From: Flavobacteriales bacterium
Lineage (GTDB): Bacteria; Bacteroidota; Bacteroidia; Flavobacteriales; Weeksellaceae
DNA length: 16,042 nucleotides
Direction: 5' to 3'
Assembly: GCA_900770875.1 (NCBI GenBank)
Contig: CAAGLV010000005.1
Coordinates: 1-16,042, forward strand
The position numbers were made by a program, and so were the translations under genes. Under the pieces are notes generated by a model that was given only the letters and a program-made list of their open reading frames with translations, did no database searches and was not told the origin of the DNA. This document shows positions 7,700 to 14,910 of this stretch, piece after piece; within the stretch, counting starts at the first letter, position 1; each line of letters opens with the position of its first letter.

Positions 7700-9706
7700 A
7701 TGAAAAATTTTATAAACTTGGGTGTTGCTGTAGCGGCAACGCTTTCTGTGCAAGGGCAAACGGTAAAGTTTGGTAAATTTTCTGCCGAAGAACTTGCTAA
7801 AAAAGAAAGTAAAATTAGAGCTGCAGCTCCGGCCGAAGTTTTGTACTCTAGTGCAAAATATACCGTTGATTGGAATCAGTCGACGGGCGAATTAGAGAAA
7901 ACTGCACAAATAACTTATCGAGTAAAAATTTATGATAAAGATAAATCGCCATCTAATTTTTTAACAATCGAAGTTCCGATTCGTAAAGGTGATGGTTCGA
8001 GTAAAGAAAAATTAACCAATCTTAAAGCTTCTACATTTAATCAAGAAAACGGAAATTTAAAAGAATACAAGGTTAATAAAAATGATATTTTTTCGAAAGA
8101 TGCACATAAGTATTTAACGTTACAAACATTTACATTTCCAAACGTACAAAATGGTTCTATTTTAGAATTTTCGTATCAAATTACTTCGCCATTTTATTAC
8201 AATATTGATACGTGGTATTTTCAGGAAAATATTCCGGTTGTTAAAAGCGATTTAACGTTAGAAACGCACGAGTATTTTAGATATCAAGACGATTTTAGAG
8301 GACAATATGTTTTAAAACCAGAAGTAGGAAGAAAAGAAGCTAAAGTAAACGTTAAACAAGGTGGTTTTGATGTTAACGAATTTAATCATACGCCTTTATC
8401 GATGGGAACTTACGAATATACTTTAAATACAAAAACCTATAAAGCCGAAAATTTAGATGGTTACGAAAGAGAAGCTTATGTCTTAAATCCTCGTAATATT
8501 TTATCGTCCGTTCGTTTCGAGTTGGCTGCTTATGTTCCTAAAAATAATACACAAAAGCATTTTTCTACAACTTGGGAGCAAATTGGGAAAGATTTAATAA
8601 ACGAAAGCTCTTTTGGTGGCGAGTTAAAAGGGAATAACTTTTTAGATGCTAAAGTAACCGAATTAACAGCAAATAAATCAACCGATTTAGAGAAGCTAGA
8701 TGCTATTTTTACTTTTGTAAGAGATAATTATAAATGGAATGGCTACGACGGAAAATATACCGAAAGTGGCGTAAAGAAAACTTTTAACGAAAAAATAGGG
8801 AATGTAGCCGATATCAATTTAATGTTAACAGCAATGTTGCGTAAAGCTGGTTTACAAGCAAATCCGGTAGTTTTAAGTACGGTTCAAAATGGTTTATTAA
8901 ACTATGTTTTTCCATCTAAATCAAAATTAAATTACGTTATCGTTCAAACAACAATTGGTGATGATAATTATTTAGTTGATGGAACAGAGCCTTATTCAAA
9001 AGTTAATTTATTGCCAATTCGTGCGTTAAATCAACGTGGTTTTGTAGTAAACGAAAATGGAATTAAAGAAATCGATTTAATCAATACAATTATGTCGACT
9101 TCGAAAGAGCAAATTACAGCCGAATTAAAAGCCGACGGATTAATTTCGGGATTATACAATAACTTCAACGATAATTATTTTTACATGAATAATAAAGAAG
9201 CTTATGTAGCAGATCCAAAAGAATTTGAAAAAGATTTTATCGACGAATATACTTTCGAAATTGAAAGTTTTCAATCTCTAGATAACAACAAAGGATTAAT
9301 ACGAAATTCGTTTAAATTTGATAACGTACAAGCCGATGTTGTAAATGGTAAAATTATTATTAATCCATTGTTATTTACAGCAACAACAAGTCATAATTTA
9401 AATTATGATAAAAGAAATTATAATTTAGAGTTTGGTACACCAATGACGATTACTAAAACAATAAAAATTAAAATTCCGGAAGGATATAAAGTAGAAAGTT
9501 TAGCAAAAGATTACCACGAAAAAATTGTAAACGAAGCGGCTGGTTATGTATATAAGGCCGAAGAAAAAGATGGAATGTTAATAATAAATTCGGTAAAAGT
9601 ACAACCATATAGTATTTTGCCATCCGATTATTACACACATTACAAGGCGTTTATAAATAAAATAGTAGAAGCCGAAACGCAAAATATTGTTTTAGTTAAA
9701 CAATAA
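7700..9706 (+). CDS. Secreted DUF3857 / transglutaminase-like protein, catalytic residues lost
   Basis: A 668-residue protein with the same overall architecture as its upstream neighbour: signal peptide, beta-rich DUF3857 region, transglutaminase-like core, C-terminal beta domain. ATG 7700 is chosen because it gives a standard signal peptide (MKNFINLGVAVAATLSVQG); an in-frame TTG at 7688 only adds four residues. In the core, IGNVADINLMLTAML aligns with YGDCKALSNYMVGML of the neighbour, placing Val369 at the catalytic Cys. LNYVIVQTTI puts Tyr412 at the His. Only Asp427 (YLVDGTEPY) remains of the triad. It is therefore probably a non-enzymatic, binding or structural protein. The 15-base gap after the first copy implies co-transcription. 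The proteins are distant, not a recent duplication. A terminator follows. Confidence 0.88.
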   Translation: MKNFINLGVAVAATLSVQGQTVKFGKFSAEELAKKESKIRAAAPAEVLYSSAKYTVDWNQSTGELEKTAQITYRVKIYDKDKSPSNFLTIEVPIRKGDGSSKEKLTNLKASTFNQENGNLKEYKVNKNDIFSKDAHKYLTLQTFTFPNVQNGSILEFSYQITSPFYYNIDTWYFQENIPVVKSDLTLETHEYFRYQDDFRGQYVLKPEVGRKEAKVNVKQGGFDVNEFNHTPLSMGTYEYTLNTKTYKAENLDGYEREAYVLNPRNILSSVRFELAAYVPKNNTQKHFSTTWEQIGKDLINESSFGGELKGNNFLDAKVTELTANKSTDLEKLDAIFTFVRDNYKWNGYDGKYTESGVKKTFNEKIGNVADINLMLTAMLRKAGLQANPVVLSTVQNGLLNYVFPSKSKLNYVIVQTTIGDDNYLVDGTEPYSKVNLLPIRALNQRGFVVNENGIKEIDLINTIMSTSKEQITAELKADGLISGLYNNFNDNYFYMNNKEAYVADPKEFEKDFIDEYTFEIESFQSLDNNKGLIRNSFKFDNVQADVVNGKIIINPLLFTATTSHNLNYDKRNYNLEFGTPMTITKTIKIKIPEGYKVESLAKDYHEKIVNEAAGYVYKAEEKDGMLIINSVKVQPYSILPSDYYTHYKAFINKIVEAETQNIVLVKQ

Positions 9707-9728
9707 GTAAAATAAATATAAAGAAGTT

Positions 9729-9757
9729 AAGCTAACGAATTTTCGTTGGCTTTTTTT
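9729..9757 (+). terminator. Terminator after the DUF3857 pair
   Basis: AAGCTAACGA (9729-9738) pairs with TCGTTGGCTT (9743-9752) through nine Watson-Crick pairs and one G-U pair, followed by T to 9757. Confidence 0.85.
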
Positions 9758-9763
9758 ATTTTG

Positions 9764-9771
9764 TACTTTTA
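9764..9771 (+). promoter_or_regulatory. Possible -7 element for the pyrophosphohydrolase-aroA pair (TACTTTTA)
   Basis: TACTTTTA matches seven of eight positions of TAnnTTTG. A TTG at 9746-9748, inside the terminator stem, is 15 bases upstream, slightly closer than the usual -33 to -7 spacing. The ATG is 28 bases downstream. Confidence 0.35.
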
Positions 9772-9799
9772 CTAATCATAAATAATAATACAAAACGAA

Positions 9800-10126
9800 A
9801 TGAGTTTAAAACAAGCACAACAAGACGTAGATAATTGGATAAAAAACCACGGAGTTCGTTATTTTAATGAGTTAACAAACATGGCTCAATTAACCGAAGA
9901 AGTGGGAGAAGTTGCGCGTATTATCGCTCGTCGTTACGGAGAACAATCAGAAAAAGAATCAGATAAAAACAAAGATTTAGGCGAAGAATTAGCCGATGTT
10001 ATTTTTGTTGCTTTGTGTTTAGCAAATCAAACAGGTGTTGATTTAGAATCTGCTTTCTACAAGAAATTAGACATTAAAACACAACGCGATCACGATCGTC
10101 ATCAAAACAACGAAAAATTAAAATAA
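9800..10126 (+). CDS. MazG-like nucleotide pyrophosphohydrolase
   Basis: A 108-residue all-alpha NTP pyrophosphohydrolase of the MazG-like type, expected to hydrolyse (d)NTPs to the monophosphate and pyrophosphate, probably as house-cleaning of abnormal nucleotides. The Mg2+-binding signature EExxE...ExxD is complete: E33-E34-x-x-E37, a 25-residue spacer, then E63-L-A-D66 (DLGEELADVIF). Length and single-domain form fit the short MazG-like group and not full MazG, which has two such domains. Its stop codon and the aroA start are separated by one base, so the two are almost certainly co-transcribed and probably translationally coupled. The specific nucleotide substrate cannot be deduced. Confidence 0.92.
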   Translation: MSLKQAQQDVDNWIKNHGVRYFNELTNMAQLTEEVGEVARIIARRYGEQSEKESDKNKDLGEELADVIFVALCLANQTGVDLESAFYKKLDIKTQRDHDRHQNNEKLK

Positions 10127-10127
10127 G

Positions 10128-11357
10128 ATGATTGTTGTTTCAAAATCAGACGCAGTAATAAAAGGCGATTTACAAATTACAGGTTCTAAGAGCGAAAGTA
10201 ATCGTCTTTTATTATTGAATAAATTATTTCAGGATGTTTTAACATTAGCAAATGTTTCTAATTCCGAGGATTCTCAATTAATGCAAAAAGCATTAGCAAA
10301 TACGGGCGATGTAATCGATATTCATCATGCTGGTACAGCAATGCGATTTTTAACAGCATATTATTCGATTCAAGAAGGTCGTTCAGTTACTTTAACTGGA
10401 TCCGATCGTATGAAACAACGTCCAATTGGCGTTTTAGTTGATGCCTTAAATCAATTAGGAGCGGATATTACGTACATCGAAAACGAAGGTTATCCACCGT
10501 TAAAAATTAATGGTAAAAAAATTACAGCCAATCAAATTACCATTCCTGCTAATGTAAGTAGCCAATATATTTCGGCTTTAATGTTAATCGGTACACAATT
10601 AGAAAATGGATTAACAATTACATTAGAAGGCAAAATTATTTCGGTTCCGTACATCCAAATGTCGATTCAGTTATTAAATCGAATTGGAGTAGAAGCAAAG
10701 ATGGAAGGACAACAAATAAAAGTTGAATATACACCTTCAATTCAATCAAAAACAGTTCAGGTCGAATCCGATTGGTCATCAGCTTCTTATTATTATTCGT
10801 TGGTTGCTTTAAGTCCAAATAGCCAAGTTTCAATCTCAACCTATTTTCAAGATTCGTTACAAGGCGATTCGGCTTTACAAATCATTTATAAAGAAAATTT
10901 TGGAGTTTCGTCTGTTTTTGAAGATGGAAAATTAACTTTAACAAACAATCCAAATTTTAAATATGCCGATATAATTACGTTAGATTTAAATAACACGCCC
11001 GATATTGCACAAACCATTGCTGCAACTTGTGTAGGATTAGGTTTAAAATGTCATTTAACAGGTTTAGAAACGTTAAAGATTAAAGAAACCGATCGTTTAC
11101 AAGCATTAAAAAATGAGTTAGAAAAAGTTGGTGCCGAAATTGAAATTACAAACGAAACATTAACGATTACAGGATATAAAGATTTTACAACAACGCCAAT
11201 TTTTGCAACATATAACGACCATCGTATGGCGATGTGTATGGCACCATTGGCGGTTAAATATCCAATTAAGATAGAAAACGAAATGGTGGTAGAAAAATCT
11301 TATCCAACGTTTTGGGAAGATTGGAAACAACTTGATTTTAAAATTGAATCTATTTAG
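10128..11357 (+). CDS. aroA: 3-phosphoshikimate 1-carboxyvinyltransferase (EPSP synthase)
   Basis: The sixth shikimate-pathway enzyme, joining shikimate 3-phosphate with phosphoenolpyruvate. The 409 residues are a little shorter than the E. coli enzyme (427). Substrate and catalytic residues are conserved: GSKSESNR (Lys21, Ser22, Arg26), AGTAMR at 68-73, KQRPIG, NTPDIAQT with Asp292, KETDRL (Glu320, Arg323), NDHRMAM (Arg366) and Lys390 in VEKSYP. These match E. coli Lys22, Asp313, Glu341, Arg344, Arg386 and Lys411. The residue after AGTAMR is Phe74, where E. coli has Pro101. ATG 10128 is one base after the pyrophosphohydrolase stop. Transcription ends at a bidirectional terminator facing the convergent ABC exporter gene. 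Confidence 0.97.
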   Translation: MIVVSKSDAVIKGDLQITGSKSESNRLLLLNKLFQDVLTLANVSNSEDSQLMQKALANTGDVIDIHHAGTAMRFLTAYYSIQEGRSVTLTGSDRMKQRPIGVLVDALNQLGADITYIENEGYPPLKINGKKITANQITIPANVSSQYISALMLIGTQLENGLTITLEGKIISVPYIQMSIQLLNRIGVEAKMEGQQIKVEYTPSIQSKTVQVESDWSSASYYYSLVALSPNSQVSISTYFQDSLQGDSALQIIYKENFGVSSVFEDGKLTLTNNPNFKYADIITLDLNNTPDIAQTIAATCVGLGLKCHLTGLETLKIKETDRLQALKNELEKVGAEIEITNETLTITGYKDFTTTPIFATYNDHRMAMCMAPLAVKYPIKIENEMVVEKSYPTFWEDWKQLDFKIESI

Positions 11358-11362
11358 TTATA

Positions 11363-11401
11363 AAAACAAAAAAGCATCGATATTCGATGCTTTTTTGTTT
11401 T
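11363..11401. terminator. Bidirectional terminator between aroA and the ABC exporter gene
   Basis: An 18-bp perfect inverted repeat (11363-11380 and 11384-11401) with a 3-base centre TAT. The core GCATCGA/TCGATGC is flanked by A-rich left and T-rich right arms, so either strand reads as stem plus U-tract. It serves two convergent genes. Confidence 0.93.
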
Positions 11402-11416
11402 AAATATAGTTTATTG

Positions 11417-13252
11417 TTAACCTCCAAAATTTTGCATGCTTACTAAATTAGCGTAAGCACCATTTTCTGCAATTAACGATTCGTGATTACCTTGTTCGAT
11501 AATTTTACCAGCTTCCATCACTACAATTTTATCGGCATTTTGTATAGTAGATAAACGGTGCGCAATAACCAAAGAAGTTCGGTTTTGCATCATATTGCTT
11601 AAAGCTTTTTGTACCAATTTTTCTGATTTTGTATCTAAAGCCGAAGTGGCTTCGTCCAAAACCATAATCGGTGGATTTTTAAATACAGCACGCGCAATGG
11701 ATAAACGCTGTTTTTGTCCGCCCGAAAGCTTGCTTCCGCCTTCACCAACATTTTCGTTATATTGCTCAGGCTGTTTTATAATAAACTCTTCGGCATTGGC
11801 AATTTGTGCTGCTTTAACAATTTCTTTTTCATCTGGATTTTTCTTTCCTAAAGCAATATTGTTAGCAATGGTATCATTAAAAAGAATAGAATCTTGTGTA
11901 ACTAAACCAAATAAATCGCGGTAATTTTTAAGTTTGATGTCTTTAATATCAGTTCCGTCAATTAAGATTTGTCCAGATTTAACATCCCAAAAACGCGTTA
12001 ATAAATTGGCTAAAGTCGATTTTCCTGAACCCGATTGTCCAACCAAAGCAACGGTTTCTCCTTTATTAATTGTTAAGTTAAAGTTTTCGATAATTGTTTC
12101 GTCTCCGTAACCGAAAGAAACATTTTTAAATTCAATTTTATGTTCAAAGGCATTAATATCTTTAGCATTTGGTTGATCCTGAATTGTAACATCAGCATCT
12201 AAAATCTCGAAAATACGTTGAGCCGAAACTTCTCCTTTTTGGATATCAGATAATGATTTTGAGAATTTTTTAATCGGATCTAATAAGGTATAAAATGTTC
12301 CGATGTAAAAGATAAATTCCGATCCTGATAATCCATTTCCTTCTAGCGATAATTTACCTCCAAAAAATACAATTAATCCAATTGTAATAGCGCCTAAAAA
12401 TTCGCTGGTTGGCGAAGCTAAGGCACGTTTTTTCATTACTTTTTGTAAGTATTTACGGTATAAATTAATCGATCCATCAAAGCGTCCTTTTACTTGTTCT
12501 TCGGCATTAAATATTTTAATAATTTTTAAGGCAGCCAAAGTTTCGTCTACATAAGTTATAATGTTTGACAATTCTTTTTGAGCATCGTTTGCAGCTTTCT
12601 TTAAGCTTTTACCAATTAACGAAATAATTGTTCCCATAATTGGGAAAACTAAAATAGCGAATAACGTTAATTGCGCACTTGTTACAAATAATACAACAAC
12701 AAAAACAATAATCATGATCGGGCTACGAATAATCTCGACAATCGAATTTAAGATGTTGCTTTCTACTTCGTTTACATCGTTAGAAATGCGAGTAATCATA
12801 TCTCCTTTTCTTGTTTCTGTAAAGTAAGAAATTGGCAATTTTAAAATTTTATTGTGCAAATCAACACGTAAATCTTTGGTTACGCCAGAGCGTAAATCGA
12901 CCAAACAAGTTTCTGATAAAAAACTAAAAATATTACGGAAGAAAAAAGCTACGATAAATAAAATACACGAAATGGCTAAAACGTAGATTGGTCCTTCGGT
13001 TTGGGCAATCTCTTGCATATAATAGCCCGAATAATCAGAAAAATAATCTTTTAAATCGGTTATTTTTCCAGAGAAAATTGGTTTTAGGATTGTTTCGTTT
13101 TTCTTTTCGCCAAATAAAATGCTTAAAATTGGCATCATAAAAGCTAATGCAACAACATTAAAAATTGCATAAAGTATGTTAAAGAAAATAGCCGTAACAA
13201 ACGAAGTTTTGTATGGTTTAATATATTTTAGGGCTCTTTTGTATAAACTCAT
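11417..13252 (-). CDS. MsbA-like ABC exporter, fused permease and ATPase
   Basis: A 611-residue ABC half-transporter that should act as a homodimer in the inner membrane. The N-terminal ~330 residues carry about six transmembrane helices, with a long soluble insert between the first two (about residues 48-90), a feature I associate with Bacteroidota homologues. The nucleotide-binding domain is complete: Walker A GQSGSGKST at 405-413, Q-loop Gln453, signature LSGGQ at 509-513, Walker B IMVLDE at 529-534 and switch His565. Lipid A/phospholipid flipping (MsbA) is the likeliest role from overall similarity, but multidrug or peptide export cannot be excluded, so no gene symbol is given. No adhesion, HlyD or outer-membrane partner lies nearby. 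It is transcribed towards aroA. Confidence 0.92.
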   Translation of the reverse strand: MSLYKRALKYIKPYKTSFVTAIFFNILYAIFNVVALAFMMPILSILFGEKKNETILKPIFSGKITDLKDYFSDYSGYYMQEIAQTEGPIYVLAISCILFIVAFFFRNIFSFLSETCLVDLRSGVTKDLRVDLHNKILKLPISYFTETRKGDMITRISNDVNEVESNILNSIVEIIRSPIMIIVFVVVLFVTSAQLTLFAILVFPIMGTIISLIGKSLKKAANDAQKELSNIITYVDETLAALKIIKIFNAEEQVKGRFDGSINLYRKYLQKVMKKRALASPTSEFLGAITIGLIVFFGGKLSLEGNGLSGSEFIFYIGTFYTLLDPIKKFSKSLSDIQKGEVSAQRIFEILDADVTIQDQPNAKDINAFEHKIEFKNVSFGYGDETIIENFNLTINKGETVALVGQSGSGKSTLANLLTRFWDVKSGQILIDGTDIKDIKLKNYRDLFGLVTQDSILFNDTIANNIALGKKNPDEKEIVKAAQIANAEEFIIKQPEQYNENVGEGGSKLSGGQKQRLSIARAVFKNPPIMVLDEATSALDTKSEKLVQKALSNMMQNRTSLVIAHRLSTIQNADKIVVMEAGKIIEQGNHESLIAENGAYANLVSMQNFGG

Positions 13253-13292
13253 TTATAAAAATTTAAAAATCTGTAACCGATTTTGTAACATG

Positions 13293-13300
13293 CAAATTTA
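13293..13300 (-). promoter_or_regulatory. Probable -7 element for the ABC exporter gene (TAAATTTG)
   Basis: On the minus strand the sequence reads TAAATTTG, an exact match to the Bacteroidota TAnnTTTG consensus, 40 bases before the ABC exporter ATG. The corresponding -33 region falls inside the DUF2147 terminator and has no obvious TTG. Confidence 0.45.
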
Positions 13301-13302
13301 GT

Positions 13303-13345
13303 TAAAAAAATAATGACTACTTCTAATTAAGAAATAGTCATTATT
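13303..13345 (-). terminator. Terminator of the DUF2147 gene (minus strand)
   Basis: AATAATGACTA (13309-13319) pairs perfectly with TAGTCATTATT (13335-13345). After one mismatch, four more inner pairs (TTCT/AGAA) close a 5-base loop. Read on the minus strand the stem is followed directly by a T run (complement of 13304-13310), correct for the leftward gene upstream. Confidence 0.85.
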
Positions 13346-13392
13346 AAGTGTTTTTTTTGAGTTTTTGTGGTTTGATTACTTGAGTAACCTTT

Positions 13393-13818
13393 TTATTTAA
13401 CTTTTTGCCAAGTTTGTGTACGTCCTACTAACGAGATACCTACATATCCTCTAACATCAAGTTTATCGTTTCCGTTTAATTTAACGGTTGCTTTATATTC
13501 TTTTCCAGAGTTTGGATCTAAAATCTTTCCTCCAGTCCATTCGTCTCCTTTTTTAGTTAAATCATAAAGTACAGTCATTCCTAAAATAGGTTTGTCTTTT
13601 AAAGTACCTTTACAATCTTCGCACTTAGCATTTTCTTTACCTTTAGTTAAAATCTTGGTTACTTTGCCAAATAATTTTCCGTCTTTTTCATAAATTTCTA
13701 CGTACGATTTGTCTTTTCCTGTTTTGTCATCAATGGTTTTCCAAGTTCCGACCGGAGATTGTGCAAATCCTAATGTACTTAGTAAGATTAAGAATGTAAA
13801 TAAAAATGCTTTTTTCAT
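13393..13818 (-). CDS. Secreted DUF2147 domain protein
   Basis: A 141-residue exported protein. The signal peptide (MKKAFLFTFLILLSTLGFA, cut before QSPVG) is clear. The mature part is a single DUF2147 domain, a lipocalin-like beta barrel by known structure: it opens with SPVGTWKTIDDKTG, continues through a YVEIYEKDGKLFGKV strand pair, GKILDPNSGKEY, and ends with LDVRGYVGISLVGRTQTW. Cys66 and Cys69 (CEDC) are a family-typical pair that could form a disulfide or bind metal in the periplasm. The function of the family is not established. It is divergent from epsC across a 302-bp region and ends at its own terminator, so it appears to be a single-gene unit. Confidence 0.9.
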   Translation of the reverse strand: MKKAFLFTFLILLSTLGFAQSPVGTWKTIDDKTGKDKSYVEIYEKDGKLFGKVTKILTKGKENAKCEDCKGTLKDKPILGMTVLYDLTKKGDEWTGGKILDPNSGKEYKATVKLNGNDKLDVRGYVGISLVGRTQTWQKVK

Positions 13819-13850
13819 AAACAGTTATTTTGTTTTACTAAAGTATAAAA

Positions 13851-13873
13851 AATAGTGTATATAAAACACTATT
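13851..13873. repeat. Inverted repeat upstream of the DUF2147 gene, possible operator
   Basis: AATAGTGT (13851-13858) and ACACTATT (13866-13873) are perfect inverted arms around 7 bases. The site is 33-55 bases upstream of the DUF2147 start, overlapping the expected promoter position. No T run follows on either strand, so an operator is more likely than a terminator. Confidence 0.45.
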
Positions 13874-14090
13874 AAATGAAAAAATATTTTAATTCTTATA
13901 AAGATATGGTGTATGTCTTGTAATTGCTTGATTTATAGTTGATTTTTATTTAGTTTTAATTAATAAAATGCTAATTATTTATTAATTAAAGACGTTATTT
14001 TGGTGTATCATTTTTTTATTTTCTACGATTAAAAGTATAAAAATTATTTAAAAAATGAGATAAATCAAAGTATGATATCCTAATATCTAC

Positions 14091-14098
14091 TATATTTA
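14091..14098 (+). promoter_or_regulatory. Possible -7 element for epsC-cysK (TATATTTA)
   Basis: TATATTTA matches seven of eight positions of TAnnTTTG and ends 22 bases before the epsC ATG. No -33 TTG is evident. Confidence 0.3.
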
Positions 14099-14120
14099 TA
14101 GATTATATAGTGTACTTTAA

Positions 14121-14894
14121 ATGAGCCCGTTTAGTAGATATAGTTTACCGTTTAATAAGCAAGAAGCAGAAGAGATTATCGAATCGATAATTTATGATTT
14201 AATTTTTAGTCAATCCGAAGGGAAATATACATACGATGAAGTTGAGTTGGCTTTTAACGATTTATTAAAAAAGATTGTACCAGAAGATAAAGCAAATGCA
14301 ATTAGTTTAAAATTCTTTTTAGAGTTGGATAATATCAGAACTGAATTAGAGAAACTAATTTTTGTCTTTTATAATAACGATCCAGCTTCTAAATCCGAAT
14401 TAGAAATCATTGTATCGTATCCTGGATTTTTTGCGATAGCAGTTCATCGTCTTGCTAATTATCTGTATAAATTAGATGCTCCAATTTTACCACGTTTCTT
14501 CTCCGAATATGCTCACCGACAAACAGGTATCGATATTCATCCAGGAGCAACAATTGGTAAAAATTTTTATATCGATCACGGAACCGGAATTGTTATTGGA
14601 GAAACAACGATTATCGGAGATAATGTTAAAATTTATCAAGGTGTAACGCTTGGTGCATTTTATGTAGCTAAAGATTTGGCCGATCAAAAACGACATCCTA
14701 CAATCGGAGATAATGTTACCATTTATGCAGGTGCAACCATTTTAGGAGGAACAACCGTAATTGGAGAAAATTCGGTAATAGGAGGGAATGTTTGGATTAC
14801 GAAAAGTATTCAACCCAATTCAATCGTTTATCAAGAATTTATGCCAACTATAAAACAGCGCAGTAATAACTTTCAAGATGATTATATCATCTAA
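14121..14894 (+). CDS. epsC: Serine O-acetyltransferase, EpsC type
   Basis: Transfers acetyl from acetyl-CoA to L-serine, giving O-acetylserine for cysteine synthesis. The 257 residues comprise an N-terminal helical domain (to about 125) and a left-handed beta-helix of hexapeptide repeats (IHPGATIG, IVIGETTIIGDNVKI, VTIYAGATILGGTTVIG). Catalytic Asp138 (GIDIHPG) and His153 (DHGTG) have the same 15-residue spacing as Asp143 and His158 of E. coli CysE. RHP with His192 matches the other active-site His. The C-terminus, DDYII, ends in isoleucine, the residue that in other acetyltransferases inserts into the O-acetylserine sulfhydrylase active site to build the cysteine synthase complex. cysK follows after 16 bases. 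Confidence 0.96.
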   Translation: MSPFSRYSLPFNKQEAEEIIESIIYDLIFSQSEGKYTYDEVELAFNDLLKKIVPEDKANAISLKFFLELDNIRTELEKLIFVFYNNDPASKSELEIIVSYPGFFAIAVHRLANYLYKLDAPILPRFFSEYAHRQTGIDIHPGATIGKNFYIDHGTGIVIGETTIIGDNVKIYQGVTLGAFYVAKDLADQKRHPTIGDNVTIYAGATILGGTTVIGENSVIGGNVWITKSIQPNSIVYQEFMPTIKQRSNNFQDDYII

Positions 14895-14910
14895 CTAAAT
14901 ATATATAGTA

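Larger units (their letters stand above)
13819..14120. other. 302-bp divergent intergenic region, DUF2147 / epsC
   Basis: A very AT-rich region with no credible gene. It contains an inverted repeat near the DUF2147 side (13851-13873), a candidate -7 element for epsC (14091-14098) and four copies of RGTGTAY on the plus strand (13854, 13908, 14002 and 14109). Both flanking genes point outward, so their promoters must lie here. No RNA gene or riboswitch could be recognised. Confidence 0.6.

Noticed and set aside
11595..11924. Plus-strand 109-codon open frame
   Set aside because: It lies antisense within the ATPase domain of the ABC exporter gene; all motifs are on the minus strand.
13876..13923. 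15-codon open frame in the DUF2147/epsC intergenic region
   Set aside because: Too short, no ribosome site, no recognisable feature; expected by chance in AT-rich DNA.
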